This document shows positions 29,399-36,655 of a stretch of 64,000 nucleotides of DNA, one piece after another. A program made the translations under genes and the position numbers. Source of the DNA: Pseudomonas muyukensis. Its GTDB lineage: Bacteria > Pseudomonadota > Gammaproteobacteria > Pseudomonadales > Pseudomonadaceae. The DNA lies in the NCBI RefSeq assembly GCF_019139535.1, contig NZ_CP077073.1, positions 3,500,501-3,564,500 on the forward strand, read 5' to 3'. A model generated the notes under the pieces. The model saw only the letters and a list, made by a program, of their open reading frames with translations, made no database searches and had not been told where the DNA came from. Numbering within the stretch: position 1 is the first letter of the stretch; each line of letters starts with the position of its first letter.

Positions 29399-30235
29399 TC
29401 ATGGCTGCTGATACTGGCTCAGGTACTTGTCCAGCACTGCCTTGTCGCCCTCCCCGGCCACCTGCCACAGGCGCCGCTCGATACCCTGGGCCAGCAGATG
29501 CCCCACCGCCGCCTCGATCGCCGACAGCACGCACAACTGCGCCGGCTCGTTGGTGGTGTAGCCCACCTCGGCCTCGAGCAGCTTCTTGAATTCGATGAAC
29601 TTGAACACCCCGGCGCTGCGCCCCACCGAGTAGATGGTCTTGCTGGTCATGACGTTGGCCAGCACCTGCCCGGTGCGCACATCCACTGCCCGCAGGTTGA
29701 CCGTGACCTGGTCGACCCGGTACTCGCGGGACAGGTCGATGCCCAGGTAGCGCGCGCCCTCGCCGCCGCTGCGCACATTGGTGTCGTAGGCGATGATGCC
29801 GCCCTCGAGCATCAGGTTGGCGGCCTGCAGCGGCGGCAGCTCGCCCTGGATATTCTCGGCCACGTCGGGCTTTTTCTGCGAGGCGCGGATGATCTTGCGC
29901 TCGGTCAGCAGGTTCTGCAGGCCTTCGCGCTCCAGCACCACGAACCAGCCACTGGCATTGAGCGCGTCCATCAGCATGCTGGCCGCGCCCTGGGTGACGC
30001 TGGTGGAAAACGAGCTGGCCGGGGTCGGCTTGTACTGCCCGGTCTGGTCGCGGAAGCCATACACCACCGCCATCAACCGCCCCCGCGGCCTGGGCATGTT
30101 GATCAGGTCGTAGTAGGTCGAGGCGCGCGGCGTCAGGGTCGGGGTCTGGCTGTCCTGTTCGGCCGGCATCGGCTCGCGCAGGCCGCAGCCTTGCAGGGCG
30201 GTGAGGATCAGCAGTGTGCTCAGCAGACGTTTCAT
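29399..30235 (-). CDS. csgG: CsgG, curli secretion channel lipoprotein
   Basis: A 278-residue outer-membrane lipoprotein (lipobox LQGCG, Cys17). CsgG forms a nonameric pore that exports unfolded curlins. Family features: VVYGFRDQTGQYKP near residue 60, SSFSTSVTQGAASMLMDAL, FVVLEREGLQNLLTERKIIRAS near 100-120, SEYRVDQVTVNLRAVDVRTGQVL near 175-200, and SVGRSAGVFKFIEFKKLLEAEVGYTTNEP, which matches the E. coli transmembrane-hairpin region. It is the last gene of the minus-strand block, 33 bases after csgF. Its substrates are presumably the CsgA/B-like proteins encoded on the other strand 4 kb away. Confidence 0.92.
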   Translation of the reverse strand: MKRLLSTLLILTALQGCGLREPMPAEQDSQTPTLTPRASTYYDLINMPRPRGRLMAVVYGFRDQTGQYKPTPASSFSTSVTQGAASMLMDALNASGWFVVLEREGLQNLLTERKIIRASQKKPDVAENIQGELPPLQAANLMLEGGIIAYDTNVRSGGEGARYLGIDLSREYRVDQVTVNLRAVDVRTGQVLANVMTSKTIYSVGRSAGVFKFIEFKKLLEAEVGYTTNEPAQLCVLSAIEAAVGHLLAQGIERRLWQVAGEGDKAVLDKYLSQYQQP

Positions 30236-30268
30236 GGTGTTCTCTCCCCTTGGAAATGGCCGTCCCTC

Positions 30269-30688
30269 TCAGGGGTTCAGGCCGCTCACGTCGATGATCG
30301 AGACTTGCCCGGTGGCGCGGTCGGTGACCCGGATGCTCAAGGCACCGGAGTCGTCGATCACATCGATGAGAAAGGCATCGGTGGCCATGCTGCCGCCCTG
30401 GCCGTTGCCAATGTTGTCCAGCAGTTGCCCCAGCAGCCGCGATTCGAGCTGGTTGCTGAAGCGCTCCAGGGCGCTGGTAGTGGCGAACGCCGAGCTACGG
30501 TCCTTGAGGTCCGGGTCGTCATGATCGTTCTGCGCCTGGGCGTTGTTCAGCAGCCAGGTGCCGTTGAGCGGGTTGCCGCCGAAGGCCGGGTTGACCGGGG
30601 TGTACACCAGCTCCGTGGCCAGGGCCTGGCAACCGAGGCCGGCGGCCAGCAGGCAGGCGGCGACTCGCAGGGGTATGTGGTGGCTCAT
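30269..30688 (-). CDS. csgF: CsgF, curli assembly factor
   Basis: A 139-residue secreted protein with a signal peptide ending QALA-TEL. The conserved start of mature CsgF, ELVYTPVNPAFGGNPLNGTWLLNNAQAQN, is present; this segment inserts in the CsgG pore and holds nucleator at the surface. The C-terminal AFLIDVIDDSGALSIRVTDRATGQVSIIDVSGL also matches. Its ATG overlaps the csgE stop (ATGA), giving translational coupling. Confidence 0.92.
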   Translation of the reverse strand: MSHHIPLRVAACLLAAGLGCQALATELVYTPVNPAFGGNPLNGTWLLNNAQAQNDHDDPDLKDRSSAFATTSALERFSNQLESRLLGQLLDNIGNGQGGSMATDAFLIDVIDDSGALSIRVTDRATGQVSIIDVSGLNP

Positions 30689-31080
30689 AGCTCGTCCCTC
30701 TCCAGATCGGTTGTGTCCTGCAGCAGCCGTTGCAACTTGCGCTGGATAATCTGCTGGCGGACCAGGTCGGCGGCCTCGACGGCCTCGTCATTGAGTTGCG
30801 TGGTGTTTGGCGGCAGGAAGCGCCGGTACACCACCTCGCGTTCGTACTCCACCGTCACCAGGCTGCCCCAGCGGGCATCCGGGCGCTCGCGCACCACCAG
30901 GTTGAAGTCGAGCCGGCTGGTGGCGCGCAGCCGGTCGCTGAAGGCGTAGTAGAAGTCGTGGCCGATGTGCGAGATGGTGTTGTCGACGATGAACCCCATC
31001 ATCTCGTCCTCGTCGCCGGCGTAAACCTGTGCCTGTGCCAGGGCCAGGCACAGGCAGGCCATGGCCGCCAGGCGCTTCAT
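30685..31080 (-). CDS. csgE: CsgE, periplasmic curli export adaptor
   Basis: A 131-residue periplasmic protein with a signal peptide (MACLCLALAQAQVYA). CsgE caps CsgG and brings curlin to the channel. Family features are MMGFIVDNTISHIGHDFYYAFSDRL near 27-50, LDFNLVVRERPDARWGSLVTVEYEREVVYRRFLPP and a helical tail with QQIIQRKLQRLLQD. The start codon overlaps the stop of the preceding pseudopilin gene (ATGA), which ties the curli export genes to the secretion-pilus operon. A longer frame upstream is rejected. Confidence 0.92.
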   Translation of the reverse strand: MKRLAAMACLCLALAQAQVYAGDEDEMMGFIVDNTISHIGHDFYYAFSDRLRATSRLDFNLVVRERPDARWGSLVTVEYEREVVYRRFLPPNTTQLNDEAVEAADLVRQQIIQRKLQRLLQDTTDLERDEL

Positions 31081-31598
31081 GGCGCATCTCCTGCGCCTGC
31101 ATGGCTGCGGGCGCCGCTGGCGCTCTCGGCGAATGCCTGCTCGGCCACGAACTGCCAGTCGCTGTAGCGCTGCAGGCCTTCGAACGCGCTCCACTGGGCG
31201 TCGAAGCCGCTGCGCTTGAGCGGCGCGGCGTCGGAGCGGCTGTACACGCCGGTGATGCGGCCATCGACCGCGCGCAGCAGGCCCCAGTCATCACTGCCGG
31301 TGACCGGGTCGGGGTACAGCCGACGCAGGTGCCGTTGCGGCGACGGGAAGCGGTTGTCCTCGAGCAGTTCGGCCAGCGCCTGCGGGTACTGGGCCAGCCC
31401 CGGGGAGGCGCGATAGAAGCTGCGCAGCGCCTGGGCGTACTGGCCGCCGATCCACAGCAGCTGGCGCTCGTGCTCGCGCTGCACGCAGGTGCTCCACAGG
31501 GTGCCGCTGGCGGCCAGGGCCACGCTGCTGACCGCGATCAGCAACAGCACCCCCAGGTAGGTGAAGCCACGTTCACCACTCGGCATAGAGGCTGCCAT
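31077..31598 (-). CDS. Pseudopilin-like protein lacking Glu5 (tip subunit candidate)
   Basis: A 173-residue protein with a type IV prepilin-like leader: MAASMPSGERG followed by FTYLGVLLLIAVSSVALAAS. Position +5 is Gly, not the Glu that almost all major pilins and pseudopilins have; GspK-type tip pseudopilins also lack it. The globular part (YPDPVTGSDDWGLLRAVDGRITGVYS) has the PYPDPV-type strand of GspG-like minor pilins. GGGAGGGCGC precedes the ATG; a further in-frame ATG four codons later is possible. It overlaps the previous gene by 26 bases and csgE by ATGA. Confidence 0.78.
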   Translation of the reverse strand: MAASMPSGERGFTYLGVLLLIAVSSVALAASGTLWSTCVQREHERQLLWIGGQYAQALRSFYRASPGLAQYPQALAELLEDNRFPSPQRHLRRLYPDPVTGSDDWGLLRAVDGRITGVYSRSDAAPLKRSGFDAQWSAFEGLQRYSDWQFVAEQAFAESASGARSHAGAGDAP

Positions 31599-31947
31599 CA
31601 CGCGCCCTCCCTGTAGCCCCGCTCTTGATGTCGGCGACGCCACCGGCCACGCCCTCGGGCGGCGGTACCAGCTGCCAGGCGTCGCGGCGCTCGCTGATCG
31701 GGTCCAGCGGCGCGCTGCGCAGGTAGCGTTGCTCCACCAGTTGCTCGAGGGAATCGGGGTAGCGCCCGGTGTCGCCGTAGTAATGGTCCAGGGCCTCGCG
31801 CAGCACCGCCAGGCTCTGGCGCAGGGTGGCCTCGCGGGAGGCCTCGAGGCTGTTGAAGTAGCGCGGCAGGGCGATGGTCATCAGGGTGGCGATGATGGCC
31901 ATGACCACCAGCAGTTCGATGAGGGTGAAGCCCTTGCTCGGTTTCAT
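31573..31947 (-). CDS. GspG-like major pseudopilin
   Basis: A 124-residue prepilin with a classic short leader and cleavage site, MKPSKG|FTLIELLVVMAIIATLMTIA, Glu5 included, then the GspG-like DHYYGDTGRYPDSLEQLVEQRYLRSAPLDPIS. Would be cleaved and N-methylated by a prepilin peptidase encoded elsewhere. Length is close to GspG. It starts 5 bases after the previous pseudopilin gene. Confidence 0.85.
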   Translation of the reverse strand: MKPSKGFTLIELLVVMAIIATLMTIALPRYFNSLEASREATLRQSLAVLREALDHYYGDTGRYPDSLEQLVEQRYLRSAPLDPISERRDAWQLVPPPEGVAGGVADIKSGATGRARDGSLYAEW

Positions 31948-31952
31948 CGCCG

Positions 31953-32426
31953 TCACCATTGCCCATAGGGGATGTTGTTGAGGCCCTTGCCCGGGGCCTG
32001 GGAGTACACGTCGAACACATCCTCGCCTTCGCGCGGGTTGTCCGCGGCGCTGTCGTAGGCGCGCAGGCCCCAGCCGCCCTGGTCGTCGGCCTTGGCCGCG
32101 CGCAGCGGGTCGTGGGGGATGCGCCGCAGGAAGTAGAACTTCGCGCCCTTGGCGCTGCGCACATCGCGCACGCCGTCCACCAGCACCTGCAGGTTCGGCG
32201 GGTAGCCGCTGGCGTTCAGGCGCTTTTCGATATAGCCGGCGTCGAAGGCGCGCTTGTAGGCGTCGATGGCGTCGCGGATCTGGTACAGCGCCTCGCGCAA
32301 CTGCTGCTCCTTGCCCCGGCGCACCACTGTCTCGGTCAGCGGCGCGGCCATGCTGGCCAACAGCCCGAGCAGCGCCAGGGTCAGCACCACCTCGATCAGG
32401 CTGAAACCGCGCTGGGCGGGGTTCAT
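31953..32426 (-). CDS. Pseudopilin / type II secretion minor subunit
   Basis: A 157-residue prepilin: MNPAQRG|FSLIEVVLTLALLGLLASMA with Glu5, then a globular domain with REALYQIRDAIDAYKRAFDAGYI and YPPNLQVLVDGV, again GspG-like (two related genes in tandem). Ends NNIPYGQW. The ATG overlaps the secretin stop (ATGA). Confidence 0.83.
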   Translation of the reverse strand: MNPAQRGFSLIEVVLTLALLGLLASMAAPLTETVVRRGKEQQLREALYQIRDAIDAYKRAFDAGYIEKRLNASGYPPNLQVLVDGVRDVRSAKGAKFYFLRRIPHDPLRAAKADDQGGWGLRAYDSAADNPREGEDVFDVYSQAPGKGLNNIPYGQW

Positions 32427-34300
32427 GGCCGTGGGCTCCGCTCGCTGGGCACCACCGCCATCTGGCCCTGGACCACCGGTGCGGCGTCGGTTTCCGGGCT
32501 GGGCGCGTCGGTCGGCACGGCGCCGCTGGGCAGCGGCTGGGCCAGCTGGCGCACCTGCAGGCTCGATTCGGTGCCGGTGGCGAACTCCATGTCCGAGGGG
32601 CTCTGGTACGGCAGGTTGCGTACGATGCGCGGGGTGATCGCCAGGACCAGCTCGGACTTGCTGTTCTCGTCATGGTTGCTGCCGAACAGCCGGCCCAGGC
32701 CGGGGATGTCGCCAAGGCCGGGGATCTTGTTGCCGCTGCCGGTCTTGTCGTTGCGCACCAGGCCCGCCAGTACCTGGGTCTCGCCATCGTGCAGGCGCAG
32801 GCTGGTCTGGGCGTTGCGGGTGTCGACCTGCACCGGGATGGTGCCCTGGCGGGTCGGCTCCAGGGGCGTGGCGTTGCTCACTTCCAGCGCCACCTTGATC
32901 GCCACTTCGTTGTTCAGGTGCACGGTGGGCTGCACCTCGAGCTTCAGGCCGACGTCGAGGTAGGTGACGCTCTCGGTGATCACCGGCCCCTGGGTCGACG
33001 GTACCGAAGTGGCGCTGATGATCGGCACCCGCTGGCCAATGTGGATGCGCGCCTGCTCACGGTTGCTGACGCGGATCACCGGGCTGGCCAGGGTGTTGAT
33101 GTCCTTGTCCTGGGCGTTGATCTTGGCCTGGGGCGCCGGGGCGATGGAGATGCGCCCGGAATTGATGCCGCGCAGCTGGTCGAGCACGCCCACCGGGGTG
33201 CCGTCGCTGTTGATCACGCCGAAGGTGTTCGGCCATTGCAGGCCGAGGTCGAGGATGCGCGAACGGGCCACCTCCATCACCTCCACCTCCAGCACCACCT
33301 CGGGGTTGGACTGGTCCTGGGACTGCAGCAGCTTCTCGGCCATGCGCACGGCGTCGGGGGTGTCGCGCATGGTCAGGGTGTTGAGGCGCTCGTCGACGAA
33401 CACGTCGCGGGTCTTGAGCATGGTCTTGACCATGTTCAGCGCGGTATTGGCGTCGATGCTGGTCAGGTAGAAGGTGCGCATGACCAGTTCCTGGTAGTCC
33501 TTGGTCTTTTGCGGCGAGTCGGGGTAGATCAGCAAGGTGTTGTCGTTGACGATCTTCTGGTGCAGCTGGTTCTGCTCCAGCAGCAGGGCCACGGCGTCCT
33601 CGATGCGCACCTCGCGCACGAAGATGGTGGCTTTGATGTCCGGGCGCAGGTCCTTGTCGAAGATGAAGTTGATCCCGGCGACCTGGGCCAGCACCTCGAA
33701 AATGGTCTTCAGGTTGGCGTCGCGAAACTCCAGGGTCACCGGCCGCTCCAGCTTGCTGCGCAACTGCGGGAACGGCGTGGCGGTGCGCGCCTGGACGTTC
33801 TCGATGTCGCTGCGCAGGGTCTGGCCCTTCTGGTTCTGCGGGTCGAGGCGCAGCACTTCGCGCATGTAGCGCTCGGCGCCGAACAAGTCGCCCTGGCGCA
33901 GCGCCGCCTGGCCCAGGGCGACGCGCTCGTCGAGGGTGCGGATCAGCTCCAGTTGGCGGATGCCTTCCAGGGCTCGGCGGTTGTTCGGCTCCAGGGTCAG
34001 GACCCGGCCATAGCCCATGCGCGCGCCGGCGAAGTCGTGGCGGCCACGGTCGCTGTCGGCCTGGCCGAGCAAGGCCTCGACCGCGGTCTGCCGGCCGTGG
34101 GCCAGGGCGATGTTCAGCTCGGTGTTGCGCGGGTCATCGCGCAGGGCCTCTTCCAGGCGGGCGATGCCAGCTTCGTACTGGCCTTCCTTGATCAGGTCCT
34201 CGCTGTCCTCGCGCACGGCGCTGGAGCCGCAGGCGGCCAGCGCCGCGCACAGGGCCAGGAGCAGGAATGGAGCAGGCTTGCACGACTTCGAAGGCTTCAT
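32423..34300 (-). CDS. Secretin (GspD/PilQ/MshL-like) with N-terminal repeats
   Basis: A 625-residue outer-membrane secretin. It is a lipoprotein (lipobox LAACG, Cys24) with TPR-like helices at about 40-180 (GQYEAGIARLEEALRDDPRNTELNIAL), short N0/STN-like domain at about 200-270 (LEFRDANLKTIFEVLAQVAGINFIFD), and the secretin barrel at about 390-570, with the family signature VPIISATSVPSTQGPVITESVTYLDVGLKLEV and IPGLGDIPGLGRLFGS. The TPR-plus-secretin order resembles MshL/MshN-like and Bfp-like pilus secretins more than GspD. A Pro-rich tail follows. Fully coupled to neighbours by ATGA overlaps. Confidence 0.88.
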   Translation of the reverse strand: MKPSKSCKPAPFLLLALCAALAACGSSAVREDSEDLIKEGQYEAGIARLEEALRDDPRNTELNIALAHGRQTAVEALLGQADSDRGRHDFAGARMGYGRVLTLEPNNRRALEGIRQLELIRTLDERVALGQAALRQGDLFGAERYMREVLRLDPQNQKGQTLRSDIENVQARTATPFPQLRSKLERPVTLEFRDANLKTIFEVLAQVAGINFIFDKDLRPDIKATIFVREVRIEDAVALLLEQNQLHQKIVNDNTLLIYPDSPQKTKDYQELVMRTFYLTSIDANTALNMVKTMLKTRDVFVDERLNTLTMRDTPDAVRMAEKLLQSQDQSNPEVVLEVEVMEVARSRILDLGLQWPNTFGVINSDGTPVGVLDQLRGINSGRISIAPAPQAKINAQDKDINTLASPVIRVSNREQARIHIGQRVPIISATSVPSTQGPVITESVTYLDVGLKLEVQPTVHLNNEVAIKVALEVSNATPLEPTRQGTIPVQVDTRNAQTSLRLHDGETQVLAGLVRNDKTGSGNKIPGLGDIPGLGRLFGSNHDENSKSELVLAITPRIVRNLPYQSPSDMEFATGTESSLQVRQLAQPLPSGAVPTDAPSPETDAAPVVQGQMAVVPSERSPRP

Positions 34301-34791
34301 GGTGCGCTCCCGACAGACAAGGTCTGTGGCTGGTGCAGTGGCAGGTAGACCAGGCTCAGCTCGGTGGCCGAGACGCGGTCGAGGCGGTAGGTGTCGTCGA
34401 TCACATCGCCCTGGCGCACGACGTAGAGCTTTTCGCCGCTCTGCAGGAAGATCTGCAGGTCGTCGCGCTCACCCATGCGGCCGATGAACTGGAACGGCAG
34501 CGCCGGGGCACTGGGGGCAACGGGCGTGGGTGCGCTGAGCACAGGTTGTTCGGTGACCGTGGCCAGGGTTTGCGGTGCGGTCCATTGCTGGCTGGGGAAC
34601 AGGTCGCGTGAAGGGCTGGCGGCCTCATCGCCGGGCACGGCCGCTTGCACCTTGACGGACGTCGCGTGGGAGCGCGCTTGCCCCGCGATCGGGGCAACCG
34701 CCTCCACGCCGAACCAGTGCCCCGGCGCCCACGCCAGCACGGCGCTCAAGCCCAGGAAACCGCCCCACATCACCGCACGCTGAGTGTTCAT
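34297..34791 (-). CDS. GspC/PilP/MshK-like inner-membrane protein
   Basis: A 164-residue protein: one N-terminal membrane helix (VMWGGFLGLSAVLAW), a Pro/Ala-rich periplasmic linker, and a small beta domain (LPFQFIGRMGERDDLQIFLQSGEKLYVVRQGDVIDDTYRLDRVSATELSLVYLPL) with the homology-region fold of GspC/PilP that contacts the secretin. Overlaps the PilO-like gene (TGATG) and the secretin (ATGA). Confidence 0.72.
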   Translation of the reverse strand: MNTQRAVMWGGFLGLSAVLAWAPGHWFGVEAVAPIAGQARSHATSVKVQAAVPGDEAASPSRDLFPSQQWTAPQTLATVTEQPVLSAPTPVAPSAPALPFQFIGRMGERDDLQIFLQSGEKLYVVRQGDVIDDTYRLDRVSATELSLVYLPLHQPQTLSVGSAP

Positions 34792-35342
34792 CACGACCTC
34801 GACAGGTAAAGGGTCATGCGGACACGGCCGCTGAGTTCGCGGTCGCCGATACGCTTGCGTTGCAGCTCCAGGTCCTCGAGCACCAGGGTCGGCAGCTGGC
34901 CGCTCAAGCCCTTGAGGAAGCCGCGAATCTGCGGGTAGCTGCCACGCACCGGCAGGACGATCTGGTAGCGCGCCAGCTGTGTCCTGGGGTCGATGCCCAG
35001 GGCATATTCGCCGCGCGCCAGGCTGATGCGCTCGGCGCTGGCCAGGTGGTACAGGCGCTCGATCAGTTCGCTGGCCTCGGGTTGGCCGGGCAGTTGCTGG
35101 CGCAGCTCGTCCAGGGCCTGCTGCTCGGGCTTGGCCTGGACCTTCAGCTCGCCCCGCGCCAGGCGCTGAACCTGCACCGTGGCGTCGGCCTCGGCGGCGC
35201 GCAGCGCCCGCACGGCCTGCCACTGCGGCAGCACCGTGGCCAGGACGAAGCCCAGGGCCAGCAGGCCGACCAGCAGCGCGGCCAGCCCTGCCCGCCCCAG
35301 GCGCAGGACGGCTTCATGGAGCAACAGGCTAGGGACGCGCAT
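34791..35342 (-). CDS. PilO/GspM-like platform protein
   Basis: A 183-residue bitopic protein: membrane helix LAALLVGLLALGFVLATVLP at about 20-40, a coiled coil (RALRAAEADATVQVQRLARGEL) and a ferredoxin-like domain ending LELQRKRIGDRELSGRVRMTLYL. This layout is that of PilO/GspM, which dimerises with PilN/GspL in the inner membrane. Overlaps PilN-like gene by 14 bases. Confidence 0.75.
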   Translation of the reverse strand: MRVPSLLLHEAVLRLGRAGLAALLVGLLALGFVLATVLPQWQAVRALRAAEADATVQVQRLARGELKVQAKPEQQALDELRQQLPGQPEASELIERLYHLASAERISLARGEYALGIDPRTQLARYQIVLPVRGSYPQIRGFLKGLSGQLPTLVLEDLELQRKRIGDRELSGRVRMTLYLSRS

Positions 35343-35871
35343 GGCCGGTCTCCCAGGTGGCGGTGAGGTTGAAGCGCACCGGGTGCTCGGCCTGCCCGGC
35401 CAGCACTTCGTGGTTGAGCAAGGACACGTCCGAGAGCTGCTCGCTGCGCTCCAGGCGCTGGTGGTACTGCAGCATCGCCTCGAGGTTGCGGGCCTCGGCG
35501 CCGATCCGCAGCTGGCCCTTGCGCGCGTCGGGGGTGAGGCTGAGCAGCGCCACGTCTTCCTGGGGCATCGCCTCGAGCATGGCGAACAGCTGCTGCCAGG
35601 GCCGCTGCAGCTGCAACGAGACGCTGCGCATCTGGGCCAGGCGCTCGGCCTGCTGGCGAATCATCGCGCTGCTCTGTGGCGCGGCAGTGGCCGGGCGCCG
35701 GCCGAGCTTGAGTTCGAGCTGGTGCACGCGGCCTTCGAGGGCCACCTGCTCGCTCACCAGGTGCTGCTGGGCCAGTACCAGCACCGCCAGCGCGGCGCCG
35801 CCCAGGGCCAGCAGGGCCCAGGCTGCCGGGCCGCTGTGGCGGGGCTGGAATTCCAGGTCGAGGCGGCGCAT
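35329..35871 (-). CDS. PilN/MshI2-like platform protein
   Basis: A 180-residue bitopic protein starting MRRLDLEFQPR, followed by membrane helix AAWALLALGGAALAVLVLAQ and a coiled coil (LEGRVHQLELKL), then a small alpha/beta domain. The short N-terminal cytoplasmic peptide with L-x-F before the helix matches PilN, which binds PilM. The start codon lies 1 base after the stop of the PilM-like gene. Confidence 0.75.
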   Translation of the reverse strand: MRRLDLEFQPRHSGPAAWALLALGGAALAVLVLAQQHLVSEQVALEGRVHQLELKLGRRPATAAPQSSAMIRQQAERLAQMRSVSLQLQRPWQQLFAMLEAMPQEDVALLSLTPDARKGQLRIGAEARNLEAMLQYHQRLERSEQLSDVSLLNHEVLAGQAEHPVRFNLTATWETGHARP

Positions 35872-35872
35872 C

Positions 35873-36655
35873 TCAGGCCACCGCCCGCCACATGGCGCAC
35901 AGCGGGTCGGCCTCGGCGCCCGGCGGGCACAGCTGCACCGCGCCGATAGCCGAGTGCGTGCCACGGCCGGGGGCATGCAGGTACACCCGTGGTGGTTGCG
36001 CGCCGTACAGCTCGCAGGTGCGCTCGATCAGCGCCTGCAAGGCCTGGTCGTTGTCGGCGCAGCCTTGGGCCAGCACCTGCTGCCAGGCACCGCCGGCGGC
36101 CAGCAGCAACACGCTGCGGCGCGGTTCGGCGAGGACGAAGAGAAAATCGCCCGGCTGCAACTGCGCCGCGCAGCGGTTGTAGGCGGCCATCAGGTAGGGC
36201 TGCACCGAACGCAGCCTCAGCTGGTTGTCCCGACCCAGCGCCTGCAAGCCTTGCAGCAGGGCCTCGGGCAGCGCCGTGGCGATGCGCGCGGCACCCGCCG
36301 GCTCGGGCGAAAGCACGATGCGCCAGTCGTCCAGGGCCTGGCCGTAGAGGTGTTCGAAGCAGGCTCGGGCATAGGCCTGCAGTTCGCGCGGATGGCCGAT
36401 GGCATCGCTCCAGGGCACCAGGCAGAAGCGGCTGTAGCGCGCCGAGAGCAGCACCTGCAGCTGCGCGCCGCGCACCGGCTGCTCGGCCAGCAGGCCGCCC
36501 AGGGCGGTCAACGCCGGGGCCCAGGCAGGCTGGGCGGCCTCGCAGGCAACCTCGCGGCTGCCCAGCCACAGGGGTTGATGAGCGTGCCAGCGACCCAGGC
36601 CGACACCCTCGGCGCCGAGCACGGCGCAGTATTTGTCAGGCGATAAATGTGACAC
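35873..36655 (-). CDS. PilM/GspL-like cytoplasmic actin-fold candidate
   Basis: A 260-residue soluble protein in the position of PilM/MshI, between the ATPase and the PilN-like gene. The start is GTG; it overlaps the ATPase gene by 20 bases. Partial family features: SEP..PEALLQGL and RLRSVQPYLMAAYNRC, and a long strand-rich C-terminal half. The actin-type nucleotide motifs are not obvious, so the assignment rests partly on gene order. It would link the ATPase to the membrane subassembly. Confidence 0.6.
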   Translation of the reverse strand: MSHLSPDKYCAVLGAEGVGLGRWHAHQPLWLGSREVACEAAQPAWAPALTALGGLLAEQPVRGAQLQVLLSARYSRFCLVPWSDAIGHPRELQAYARACFEHLYGQALDDWRIVLSPEPAGAARIATALPEALLQGLQALGRDNQLRLRSVQPYLMAAYNRCAAQLQPGDFLFVLAEPRRSVLLLAAGGAWQQVLAQGCADNDQALQALIERTCELYGAQPPRVYLHAPGRGTHSAIGAVQLCPPGAEADPLCAMWRAVA

